Shown piece after piece: positions 27,101 to 34,347 of a DNA stretch of 64,000 nucleotides; positions within the stretch are counted from its first letter, which is position 1, and each line of letters starts with the position of its first letter. A program made the translations under genes and the position numbers. The stretch spans positions 1-64,000 of the forward strand of contig USLU01000020.1 in NCBI GenBank assembly GCA_900555635.1, in the 5' to 3' direction. The stretch is from an uncultured Bacteroides sp. Lineage in GTDB: Bacteria; Bacteroidota; Bacteroidia; Bacteroidales; Bacteroidaceae. The notes below the pieces were generated by a model, which was given only the letters and a program-made list of their open reading frames with translations, searched no databases and was not told where the DNA came from.

Positions 27101-28060
27101 GGCATTATGGGATATACCGAAAGCAGCGGTTCATGGGATGATGAAAAAGAAATAGCCAAAGGTTATCTCAATAATATGGGTGCCGCATACGGAGACGATG
27201 AAAATTGGGGAAGTTACCAGAAAGATTTGTTTGCTTCCGCTCTCTCCGAGACCGATGTGGTTATCCAACCCCGTCAAAGCAATACTTGGGGACCAATCTC
27301 TCTAGACCATGTATATGAATTTACCGGTGGATTGTCTCTTACTGTTAAAACCTTGACCGGAAAAGAACCGGATGCTTACATGGCTGATTATCGTAACCGC
27401 ACCAACCGCCGATTGCAGGATGCAAAAGAAGCTATTGCCGTAGAAACACGTGCCACTATACTGAATCCTACCTTTATACAAGAGCGTATGAAAGGCGGTG
27501 CAGGTACAGCGCAAATGTTTGGTGAAATCTTCCGTAACATTTTCGGCTGGCATGTAATGCGTCCTTCAGCTATGGATAAAGAGCTTTTTAATGACTTATA
27601 TAAGATGTATATCCTGGATGAAAACAAGCTTGGCATCCACGACTATTTCCGTGAGGTCAACCCGGCTTCTTTTCAGGCTATGACTGCCGTGATGCTTGAA
27701 AGTGCCCGCAAAGGTTACTGGAAGGCATCAAAGGAACAATTGAAAACAACCGCTGCCTTGCATGCAGAAATCACCCGTGAGAAAGGTGCAGCTTGTACCG
27801 AGTTTGTCTGCGGTAATGCCAAATTACAATCTTTTGTATCCGGACAACTGGATGACAAAGCTAAACTAACTTACGACCAGGACATGAAAACCGTACACGA
27901 ATCTACCGCCGCCAATGGAAAAGACGTTGTACTGAAAGAACAGAAATTGACTCCCGAACAAGCAGCACAAAAAAAGACAATGAACGGGCTGATGATCGGA
28001 ATAATCGTTATCATCGCCTTCATCGAACTGGTTGTACTACTCAAAAAAAGAAAGAAATAG
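24152..28060 (+). CDS. cobN: Membrane-anchored CobN/HmuS-type tetrapyrrole chelatase
   Basis: The 1302-residue protein belongs to the CobN/ChlH/HmuS family. Its motifs include HFGTHGNLEYTPGK near residue 540, GNVGEGIIAKRR near residue 581, LPTGRNMYSINAE near residue 808 and a C-terminal metal-chelatase region. A transmembrane helix at residues 7-27 and a second at about 1276-1296 hold the large domain, most likely in the periplasm. Classical CobN is cytoplasmic and needs the ATPases CobS and CobT, which are absent here. The downstream genes match HmuT, HmuU and HmuV of the Porphyromonas hmu operon, whose CobN-like HmuS has been reported to remove iron from heme. Function here could therefore be dechelation of heme or a cobalt handling step. 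Confidence 0.88.
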   Translation: MSKKRLGILLSCAIILIAACFLIYQSLLAPTRILIVNPLPAQGADIALNNDCSHIEVTCIKMEEVKDLSGYDAIMMYGRGLFLDETQIAEMQRVANKGVPIFTNALQHFNFIVNYNITPEQQNTLQTYFQNACKKNYRNALRYLRHLATPQRWGDQSFEAPVELPNNLYYHLEYGQYFKTHKELTAYLKAKHLYHEGARNIAFISGISFPMEGNRAHVDTLISRLTQAGFNVYPITGNGKGREKMIRSLHPDAMVYLPMGRLGNDSLINWLHQENIPLFMPFPLVQPREEWLDATKPVSGGTLTARVVVPEIDGGMAPFCIATQNENKEGYFLHTPEPERINAFTEHITRYMALRDKANKEKHVAICYFKTPGKDALLASGMEVIPSLYNFLKRLQSEGYDVSGLPATAEEFGKRIYRDGAVMGSYAKGAQEQFLKTAHPVWLSTEQYEQWAHQVILPEKYKEVTDRYGDAPGNLLATDDSIAIACLQFGNILLFPQPRPALGDDEFKLVHGMPVAPPHSYLAPYLYMQKGFKADALIHFGTHGNLEYTPGKNVGQSRADWSDALVGNLPHFYFYTTGNVGEGIIAKRRTHAVLVTHLTPPYVESGMRQRYTSLLEDIHKVLDEGTDGHKMLGMRIKKETVRLGLHRDLGLDSIPDKPYTAEELERLDGFTEEIANEKVIGAYYTMGQPYSSRDLLTTTLAVSADPLAYETAKHDRDKGKITTEQLQDFTYIAHHYLPAAQKKLITLLQNPPKDTTTVAPGLRPALCYREKLITSTANELNAMVHALNGGTVYPAPGGDPVLNPNVLPTGRNMYSINAETTPNSRAWEDGKRLAETTLKQYVSKHGDYPRKVSYTFWAGEFITTEGATLAQVFWMLGVEPVRDGQDRVVDLKLVPSKELGRPRVNVVVQVSGQLRDIAGSRLKLLTDAVRLASEAKDEAYPNYVSSGTLLQEKLLVEKGTSPKQARAMSVMRIFGPVNSGYSTGIMGYTESSGSWDDEKEIAKGYLNNMGAAYGDDENWGSYQKDLFASALSETDVVIQPRQSNTWGPISLDHVYEFTGGLSLTVKTLTGKEPDAYMADYRNRTNRRLQDAKEAIAVETRATILNPTFIQERMKGGAGTAQMFGEIFRNIFGWHVMRPSAMDKELFNDLYKMYILDENKLGIHDYFREVNPASFQAMTAVMLESARKGYWKASKEQLKTTAALHAEITREKGAACTEFVCGNAKLQSFVSGQLDDKAKLTYDQDMKTVHESTAANGKDVVLKEQKLTPEQAAQKKTMNGLMIGIIVIIAFIELVVLLKKRKK

Positions 28061-28061
28061 A

Positions 28062-28619
28062 ATGGAATATGTAATACATATATTAGCCATTTTCATCACT
28101 ATCAGCTTTCTATTAAAAGCGGGCTTTTACTCTCATTGGGGGATATGGACAGCAGCTATATGCTGTGCTCTTTTTGTCTGGTTTATCACTCCGTGGATGA
28201 CTGAACAATCTAAAACTGCGATGGCTGCATTCTTTGCTTCACGTTCCAAAATGCTGAACCTCTCAGTTTGCGTTACATTGGAAGCGGCAGTAATGATTGC
28301 TTTTTGTTTTGATTGTTTTGCAGCTGTACGAACCCGCAACACGTTTTTTAAACAGGTCATGACCTTTGTTCTAAAGCTATATCCGGGACTATTGATAGCC
28401 GGTGTATTATGTTATGCCCTGGCATTATTGCTATTTTCCTTTCCCGGAATAGACTTCGGCAGTCTTTCCTGGATAGCGGCGATTGCAACGCTCCTGACTG
28501 TTTATGGAGGAGCGCAGCTTTTATATCATATTATCGGTGAAGAATCTGTACGCCTGGAAGTCTTGTTTATCGTAAATATCTTCATCGTCATTTTAAGTAT
28601 TATAGCTACAGGCTATTAA
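28062..28619 (+). CDS. HmuT-like polytopic membrane protein
   Basis: I use the ATG at 28062, one base after the CobN stop, giving 185 residues. The protein is almost entirely hydrophobic, with about five or six predicted helices, near residues 3-20, 24-45, 65-90, 108-130, 138-158 and 165-184. It has no enzymatic motif I can recognise. Position between CobN/HmuS and an ExbB-like protein matches hmuT, a membrane protein of unknown role in hmu operons. It may form the membrane base of the chelatase complex; that is inference. Confidence 0.7.
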   Translation: MEYVIHILAIFITISFLLKAGFYSHWGIWTAAICCALFVWFITPWMTEQSKTAMAAFFASRSKMLNLSVCVTLEAAVMIAFCFDCFAAVRTRNTFFKQVMTFVLKLYPGLLIAGVLCYALALLLFSFPGIDFGSLSWIAAIATLLTVYGGAQLLYHIIGEESVRLEVLFIVNIFIVILSIIATGY

Positions 28620-28649
28620 AATGTAATTTCAAAATTAGATATATCAACT

Positions 28650-29252
28650 ATGGAAACTATTTCAAACACTCTCTTCTGGATTTCCAACGGGTTATTGGTT
28701 CCCGTCGTAGTCTTGTTGCTTCTCTTTTTCCTTCGTGCCATCATTCTAGCCGGAGGTTTCTTCGGTGAGTTTTATCAACGAATGAAACTGCAAAAGAAAT
28801 TCGCGGAAATTCTGGAGATAATCACTACAGACAATGTAAACGAGCAACTACAACAACTTCCTCCCACAAACAATTCTCCCCTGCTCCGTTGCTTGAAAAA
28901 GCTATCGGATCACAGTGATAATGCAGCTTATTGCGAGCGATTATTAGCCAACTATGAAGTAGATGCCGAAAAAGAATTGGGACGTTCGCGCACTTTCGTC
29001 AAACTAGGTCCGATGTTAGGGTTAATGGGTACTCTTATTCCCATGGGTCCTGCATTGGTAGGTCTTGCCAACGGAGATATTTCATCAATGGCATATAATA
29101 TGCAGGTAGCTTTTGCGACTACTGTTGTTGGATTGGTAATTGCTGCCGTCGGCGTAATTACTCTACAAGTAAAACAACGCTGGTATGCCCGCGAAATAAA
29201 CGATCTGGAATATTTATATAAAGTAATAAGCGATAAAGTAACAGAGTCTTAA
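28650..29252 (+). CDS. MotA/TolQ/ExbB-type proton channel (HmuU-like)
   Basis: The 200-residue protein has three hydrophobic helices: residues 10-36, and the conserved pair at about 118-140 (LGPMLGLMGTLIPMGPALVG) and 152-175 (AFATTVVGLVIAAVG). The cytoplasmic loop between the first and second helix is usual for the ExbB/TolQ/MotA family. Such proteins couple the proton gradient to work in the cell envelope. Its neighbours suggest that this one powers the CobN/HmuS step or ligand release, not general TonB action. It matches the HmuU position of hmu operons. Confidence 0.83.
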   Translation: METISNTLFWISNGLLVPVVVLLLLFFLRAIILAGGFFGEFYQRMKLQKKFAEILEIITTDNVNEQLQQLPPTNNSPLLRCLKKLSDHSDNAAYCERLLANYEVDAEKELGRSRTFVKLGPMLGLMGTLIPMGPALVGLANGDISSMAYNMQVAFATTVVGLVIAAVGVITLQVKQRWYAREINDLEYLYKVISDKVTES

Positions 29253-29263
29253 TATTCAATCTG

Positions 29264-29590
29264 ATGAAACGAAACAAACTTCTGCACAACAATACAGACT
29301 CCGACCCGATGGGTACAGTAGCCAATCTGTTCGATGTAGCGATGGTATTTGCCGTAGCACTGATGGTAGCTCTTGTCTCCCGCTTCAGCATGACGGAAAT
29401 GTTTTCGAAAGAAGATTTCACGATGGTGAAAAATCCCGGAAAAGAAAATATGGAAATCATTACCAAGGAAGGAAAAGAAATCAAGAAGTACACTCCCAGC
29501 GAAGAGCAAAAGACTTCCGGCAAAAAAGGAAAAAAAGTAGGCATTGCCTATCAGCTTGAGAATGGGGAAATCATCTATGTGCCCGAATGA
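29264..29590 (+). CDS. DUF2149 protein (HmuV-like, ExbD-analogous)
   Basis: This 108-residue protein has one membrane helix (residues 23-45, LFDVAMVFAVALMVALVS) after a short cytoplasmic start, then a hydrophilic periplasmic tail rich in lysine and glutamate. That is the layout of ExbD/TolR, and an aspartate (NLFDVAMV) lies at the start of the helix, where ExbD has its key proton-binding aspartate. DUF2149 proteins recur beside ExbB-like and CobN-like genes. It ends the hmuSTUV-like set. No terminator is clear after it, and a new promoter lies at 29670. Confidence 0.8.
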   Translation: MKRNKLLHNNTDSDPMGTVANLFDVAMVFAVALMVALVSRFSMTEMFSKEDFTMVKNPGKENMEIITKEGKEIKKYTPSEEQKTSGKKGKKVGIAYQLENGEIIYVPE

Positions 29591-29669
29591 AATGTACACT
29601 ACCTATATATAGCCATTTCGCTTCTCAATATAACTACTTTTAAGTATTTCCTGCTTCTGAAATGGTCAG

Positions 29670-29677
29670 TAACTTTG
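29670..29677 (+). promoter_or_regulatory. -7 promoter element for receptor/cbiK pair
   Basis: TAACTTTG matches TAnnTTTG, 27 bases before the receptor start. The short leader leaves no room for a riboswitch. Confidence 0.5.
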
Positions 29678-29703
29678 CGGCGTTATATAAAATAAAGTAA
29701 TAT

Positions 29704-31767
29704 ATGATAAAACAAAGACTTCTGACCGCTCTCTTGATGGGTGGAGTAATTACAAGCAGTGTATATGCACAAGCTGACAAAGGTGAAAGTGAAGACATTA
29801 CGAAAAAGATTTTCGAATTAAATCCTGTTGTAGTCACGGGTACGGGTACTCACCAACGATTAAAAAATACACCCGCCCCGGTATCAGTCATCACAGCCAA
29901 CGAGATAAAACGTGCCGGAATCACCGACTTCCAGCAAGCTATGACAATGATGGTACCTTCGTTATCTTTCTCTCCCAACGCAATGGGTTCATACTTAATG
30001 ATGAACGGGCTTTCTAATAAATATGTACTAATTCTGGTAAACGGACGAAAATTAACAGGTGATATTAGCGGTAACATTGACATCAGCCAGATAGACATGA
30101 GCCGCGTAAAACGTATTGAGGTTTTGAACGGTGCAGCTTCTTCCCTTTATGGTTCAGATGCCATAGCCGGAGTTATAAATATTATTACCAACCAGCCCAA
30201 GGAAGAGATTTCATTTACCAGCAATAGTCGCTACAGTGGAAAAAATCAATTTACACAAGGACTTAATCTGGATATTGCCAAAGGCAAACTAGGATCATAC
30301 ACAGCTTTTAAGTACGACCATTCCGACGGTTGGCAAAACAGCGGGGTGACCGAAAGCGGTGACGAGTTGATTGAAACATTAGATCAGCTATCCGTAGGTT
30401 ACAATACCAATAATTTCTCGCAACAATTCACCTACGATGCTACGGATAATCTCTCTTTCTATGCTAACGGAGGTTATTACTGGCACATGACCGACCGTCC
30501 TATTGAACGTGAAGGTATGGACGGTGGAAACAAATACAATACCCATTACGAAAAATATAATTGGGGAACCGGAGCGAAATACAAATTAAACAACCGCAAC
30601 TCCATCCAACTGGATTATGCAGGCAACAATTATGCTTCACGTTATAAGTACATGTTAGCATCCGGCGATTACTTGCCGGGAGATTATTCGTTCACCAAAA
30701 GACAAAAATTCCATGATGCCGAATTGAAAGGTATATTCGGTTTTACAACCAACAGCACTACTGTATTTGGAATAGATTACCGTCAGGATATACTTGTCCG
30801 TCCGGATGCAGATGTAGACAAAGGTTTGTATACATTATCAGGCTATGGGCAGCATGAAGTAAAACTTTGGAATCATCTCACGGGTATCGTAGGTTTGCGT
30901 TACGATCATCACGAACAAGCCGGTGGACGTTTCACTCCTAAGGTAGCAGCGATGTATAATATCGGCAACTTCAATCTTCGCGTCACGTATGCGGCAGGTT
31001 TCCGTGCTCCCGGAATTGACGAACTATATTACAGCATGTTCAAGAAAATGGGTAGTAAATACACCATTTCCATAGGCGATAAAGACTTGAAACCGGAACA
31101 TAGTAATTACTATTCTGTTAATATGGAATATCGTACCAATCGTTTCAGCGCATCCGTTACCGGTTACTTGAACTTCCTGACAGATATGGTTACCTCAAAA
31201 ACAACTCCTTTCAATGATCTACCGGCAGAACAACAAGAGCAACTGAAGAATGAGTTCAAGGAGCTTAACGATTTATCTTCTACTTCCAAGGTTAATCTGA
31301 AAGAATATATCAATTTCGAAAAAGCGGCTGTTCGTGGTTTTGAAGTTAATTTATCCGGCAATCCATTTGCAGGTTTCACACTGACCGGTAATTATACCTA
31401 TGCTTATGCACGTGGCAAAGGTGAAGAAGGATGGCAAAATATTCAACGTAGCATACGTCATACCGCCACTCTCAGCGGAAATTATGTTCATAGTTGGAGC
31501 AATTATACTTTAAATATCAATTTGAATGGTCGTCTGCAAAGCAAGTGTTATTATCCGGGAGATGTTGATGGTGATGCTCCGGGTTATGGTATCTGGAACA
31601 TCAATACCCGGCATTCTTTCGATTGCTTCAAAAACCTCTTTTTGGAACCGGGTATCGGCATTGATAATATCTTCAATAAGAAAGATATGAGACCTTTGAG
31701 TAAGAACTTCACTTTGTACTCACCAGGACGTATGGTAGTAGTAAGCCTAGCATTAAAATTAAAGTAA
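29704..31767 (+). CDS. TonB-dependent receptor, BtuB-like paralogue
   Basis: The 687-residue receptor has a signal peptide ending VYAQA (residue 23) and the segment NPVVVTGTGTHQRLKNTPAP. The plug contains VNGRKLTGDI and LNGAASSLYGSDAIAGVINI near residue 142, and the barrel ends RMVVVSLALKLK. It is closest by eye to the receptors at 9949 and 16732. It has no riboswitch of its own, so it may depend on read-through from the riboswitch-controlled locus or on the promoter at 29670. The exported CbiK gene 24 bases downstream suggests that the ligand is also a tetrapyrrole. Confidence 0.86.
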   Translation: MIKQRLLTALLMGGVITSSVYAQADKGESEDITKKIFELNPVVVTGTGTHQRLKNTPAPVSVITANEIKRAGITDFQQAMTMMVPSLSFSPNAMGSYLMMNGLSNKYVLILVNGRKLTGDISGNIDISQIDMSRVKRIEVLNGAASSLYGSDAIAGVINIITNQPKEEISFTSNSRYSGKNQFTQGLNLDIAKGKLGSYTAFKYDHSDGWQNSGVTESGDELIETLDQLSVGYNTNNFSQQFTYDATDNLSFYANGGYYWHMTDRPIEREGMDGGNKYNTHYEKYNWGTGAKYKLNNRNSIQLDYAGNNYASRYKYMLASGDYLPGDYSFTKRQKFHDAELKGIFGFTTNSTTVFGIDYRQDILVRPDADVDKGLYTLSGYGQHEVKLWNHLTGIVGLRYDHHEQAGGRFTPKVAAMYNIGNFNLRVTYAAGFRAPGIDELYYSMFKKMGSKYTISIGDKDLKPEHSNYYSVNMEYRTNRFSASVTGYLNFLTDMVTSKTTPFNDLPAEQQEQLKNEFKELNDLSSTSKVNLKEYINFEKAAVRGFEVNLSGNPFAGFTLTGNYTYAYARGKGEEGWQNIQRSIRHTATLSGNYVHSWSNYTLNINLNGRLQSKCYYPGDVDGDAPGYGIWNINTRHSFDCFKNLFLEPGIGIDNIFNKKDMRPLSKNFTLYSPGRMVVVSLALKLK

Positions 31768-31790
31768 AACCCAATTAGATATTAAAGAAT

Positions 31791-32612
31791 ATGAAGCAAT
31801 TTTTCATCACACTCTGTTTACTCGGTATCAGTATTTTCTCCTTTGCACAAGAAGAGAAAACTGCTTTACTCATTACCCATTATGGAAGTTCAGATCCGGA
31901 CACCCGGGCATTAACACTCGATGTTATCACCCGTGAAGTGAAAGATGCTTTTCCACAATTCGAAGTTCGTGAAGCATACATTTCCCCCATTGTAAGAAAA
32001 AAGCTGGCTAAAGAAGGAGTTGAAAAAGATAGTCCTATAGATGCACTCTTAAAACTCCGTGCCGATGGTCTCCAGAAAATCTATATCCAAAGTACTACTC
32101 TCATCGAAGGTAGTGAAATGACTTCTGTTCGCAAAGATGCAGACAAAGTACGTCCGTTCTTCAAAGAGATAAAAGTAGGTAATCCTCTGCTCTACTCTGT
32201 AGAAGACTGTGAGAAGGTTATCAATATACTCACTACAGAACAGCCGGGTAAGAAAGAAGATGTTGTTTATGTAGGACATGGCAATCAATTGCCAAGTACC
32301 GCCACTTATGCCATGCTCGACTTTATGATGAAAGCTCATGGGTTAAAGAATTTTCACGTCAGTACTATCGAGGGCTATCCTACCATTGAAGCTACCGTGA
32401 TGCAGTTGAAGGAGACACGTCCCAAAACAGTAACTTTAGTTCCATTGCTACTGGTTTGTGGCAATCATACCAAAGAAGATATTGCAGGTACCTGGAAGAC
32501 TGAACTCGAAAAACAAGGCTATCAGGTTAATGTACGCATGCAAGGACTGGGCGAAAATAATGCCATTCGCCAAATATATATCGACCACATCAAAGCCATT
32601 ATAAACAACTGA
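31791..32612 (+). CDS. cbiK: Exported CbiK-type chelatase, paralogue 3
   Basis: The 273-residue protein has a signal peptide (MKQFFITLCLLGISIFSFAQ) without a lipobox. The chelatase domain keeps LITHYGSSDPDTRA, VYVGHGNQLPST and LVCGNHTKEDIAGTW. The GDH of other CbiK proteins is GNH here, and QSLHVI is replaced by QSTTLIEGSEM. It is most like paralogue 2 (shared LKNFHVSTIEGYPT-type segment). The two active-site histidines remain, so catalysis is possible, but metal or substrate preference may differ. A strong terminator follows. Confidence 0.84.
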   Translation: MKQFFITLCLLGISIFSFAQEEKTALLITHYGSSDPDTRALTLDVITREVKDAFPQFEVREAYISPIVRKKLAKEGVEKDSPIDALLKLRADGLQKIYIQSTTLIEGSEMTSVRKDADKVRPFFKEIKVGNPLLYSVEDCEKVINILTTEQPGKKEDVVYVGHGNQLPSTATYAMLDFMMKAHGLKNFHVSTIEGYPTIEATVMQLKETRPKTVTLVPLLLVCGNHTKEDIAGTWKTELEKQGYQVNVRMQGLGENNAIRQIYIDHIKAIINN

Positions 32613-32651
32613 TAATCAAACATCGTAAAGGGGCTACACTTTTTACCCCTC

Positions 32652-32714
32652 AGGGCTACACCCTTTACTCCGGATGGCTACACCATTTAGGGTAAAGGGT
32701 ATAGCCCTTTTTAT
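32652..32714 (+). terminator. Strong terminator after third cbiK
   Basis: AGGGCTACACCCTTTAC (32652-32668) pairs with GTAAAGGGTATAGCCCT (32692-32708), followed by TTTTT. A smaller AGGGG/CCCCT hairpin lies just before it. GGCTACAC appears three times in 60 bases. Confidence 0.85.
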
Positions 32715-32759
32715 CCACATATTGTTATTCCATTTTTCGCTTACATCGAATTTATGTCC

Positions 32760-32767
32760 TATCTTTG
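32760..32767 (+). promoter_or_regulatory. -7 promoter element of corrin-ring operon
   Basis: TATCTTTG is an exact TAnnTTTG match. It lies downstream of the first possible ATG (32754) and 23 bases before the ATG at 32790, which decides the start of cobJ-cbiC. Confidence 0.65.
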
Positions 32768-32789
32768 TATTCCAATAGAATACACGGAT

Positions 32790-34199
32790 ATGAAACAACC
32801 CAAAATAATTGTTGCCGGTATCGGACCGGGCAACGAACTAGACATTACTCCCGCCGTAATTTCCGCTTTGCAAGAATCTGATGTAGTGGTGGGATATAAA
32901 TACTACTTCCAGTTTGTAACTCCTCATCTTCGTCCTGAAACAGAATGTATAGACACTGGCATGAAACGTGAACGGACTCGTGCCGAGCAAGCTTTTGAAC
33001 TGGCAGAACAGGGAAAGACCGTTTGCGTTATCAGTTCCGGCGATGCAGGTATTTATGGCATGACACCGCTTATCTATGAGATGAAGCGCGAACGGAATAG
33101 TCCTATAGAGATTATTTCATTGCCGGGAATCAGTGCTTTCCAAAAAGCCGCATCTCTGCTGGGTGCTCCTGTGGGACATGACTTCTGTGTAATATCTCTT
33201 TCGGACTTGATGACCCCTTGGGAACGCATTGAAAAAAGAATAATAGCCGCAGCCTCCGCCGATTTTGTAACTGCTGTCTACAATCCTAAAAGTGAAGGAC
33301 GCTACTGGCAGCTTTACCGTTTGAAGGAGCTTTTCCTACAAGAAGGACGTTCAAAGGAGACTCCCGTAGGTTATGTACGCCAAGCAGGACGACCGGAGCA
33401 AGAAGTACACATCACTACTCTAGGAGATTTTAATCCCGAAGAAGTGGATATGTTTACGGTCGTTCTAATAGGTAATTCACAATCTTACGAATGGAATAGA
33501 AACTTTATAACTCCTCGCGGTTATTATCGGGAAACTGATACTCAAGCCAAAAATATCGGTCAGGACATCATGATCCGCAGTTTCCGTACCATCGAAAAAG
33601 AACTAAAGAATCAAGATATTCCACTTGACCATAAATGGGCATTACTACACGCCATACATACTACGGCAGATTTTGAGATGGAAAATCTATTGCTTACTGA
33701 CGAAGGAGCCGTTGCATCACTTTACAGGAACATCGAAAAGGGAACTATCAAGACAATTGTTACTGATGTTACCATGGCAGCCAGTGGCATCCGCAAAGGT
33801 GCTCTACAACGTCTTGGTGTAGAAGTGAAATGTTATCTCGGAGATGCACGCACAGTAACGATGGCTACCGAAAAAGGAATAACCCGTACACAAGCAGGCA
33901 TTCGCCTGGCAGTAGAAGAACACCCGGATGCACTGTTTGTATTCGGTAATGCTCCTACCGCACTGATGGAACTCTGCGACCTGATACGTAAAGATAAAGC
34001 CAGTCCCGCAGGAATCATTGCAGCCCCGGTAGGTTTTGTTCATGTACAAGAATCCAAGCACATGGTGAAACCTTTTACCCGAATACCGAAGATTATTGTA
34101 GAAGGACGTAAGGGTGGCAGCAATCTGGCGGCAACTTTAGCAAATGCAGTATTATGTTTCAACGATGCTGAACAACTAAAACCGGGAAGGGACGTGTAA
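32790..34199 (+). CDS. cobJ-cbiC: Fused precorrin-3B C17-methyltransferase and precorrin-8X methylmutase
   Basis: This 469-residue protein joins two steps of corrin synthesis. Residues 1 to about 245 are a CobJ/CbiH SAM methyltransferase (VAGIGPGNELDITPAV, SSGDAGIYGM, LPGISAFQKAAS) that contracts the ring and methylates C17. Residues from about 265 on are CbiC/CobH, with HAIHTTADFE carrying the catalytic histidine, VTDVTMAASGI, and APVGFVHVQESK near the end. The start at 32790 (MKQPKIIVAGIGPG) is chosen because the upstream ATG lies before the promoter's -7 element. It opens the operon that runs to about 40.0 kb. Confidence 0.94.
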   Translation: MKQPKIIVAGIGPGNELDITPAVISALQESDVVVGYKYYFQFVTPHLRPETECIDTGMKRERTRAEQAFELAEQGKTVCVISSGDAGIYGMTPLIYEMKRERNSPIEIISLPGISAFQKAASLLGAPVGHDFCVISLSDLMTPWERIEKRIIAAASADFVTAVYNPKSEGRYWQLYRLKELFLQEGRSKETPVGYVRQAGRPEQEVHITTLGDFNPEEVDMFTVVLIGNSQSYEWNRNFITPRGYYRETDTQAKNIGQDIMIRSFRTIEKELKNQDIPLDHKWALLHAIHTTADFEMENLLLTDEGAVASLYRNIEKGTIKTIVTDVTMAASGIRKGALQRLGVEVKCYLGDARTVTMATEKGITRTQAGIRLAVEEHPDALFVFGNAPTALMELCDLIRKDKASPAGIIAAPVGFVHVQESKHMVKPFTRIPKIIVEGRKGGSNLAATLANAVLCFNDAEQLKPGRDV

Positions 34200-34214
34200 T
34201 TTAGCGGCTTTGCC

Positions 34215-34318
34215 GTTAAAAGGTGAAAGGTGATAGTTGAAGATTGAGAGGCTAAAGGTAAGGATTAAGGATCTAAAGGTCACCTTTACAAGGCTAAAGG
34301 TGAGGTTTAAGAGGTGAA
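34215..34318. repeat. Degenerate AAGGT-rich repeat between cobJ-cbiC and cbiET
   Basis: The motif CTAAAGGT occurs three times in the gap (near 34251, 34272 and 34293), mixed with variants such as TTAAGG and GGTGAAAGGTGA. A perfect palindrome TAAAGGTCACCTTTA covers 34274-34288. Confidence 0.5.
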
Positions 34319-34347
34319 AATAATCTTGCGGAAATATAAAATAGGCT

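Noticed and set aside
24152..28060. CobN as part of the aerobic CobNST cobaltochelatase
   Set aside because: CobS and CobT are missing, the protein is membrane-anchored, the ring enzymes are of the anaerobic route, and the neighbours match hmu operons.
29590..29704. A fifth cobalamin riboswitch before the receptor at 29704
   Set aside because: The gap is only about 110 bases and none of the B12-box motifs is present.
32754..32789. Longer start for CobJ-CbiC at 32754
   Set aside because: The -7 promoter element lies at 32760-32767, so that ATG would not be on the transcript.
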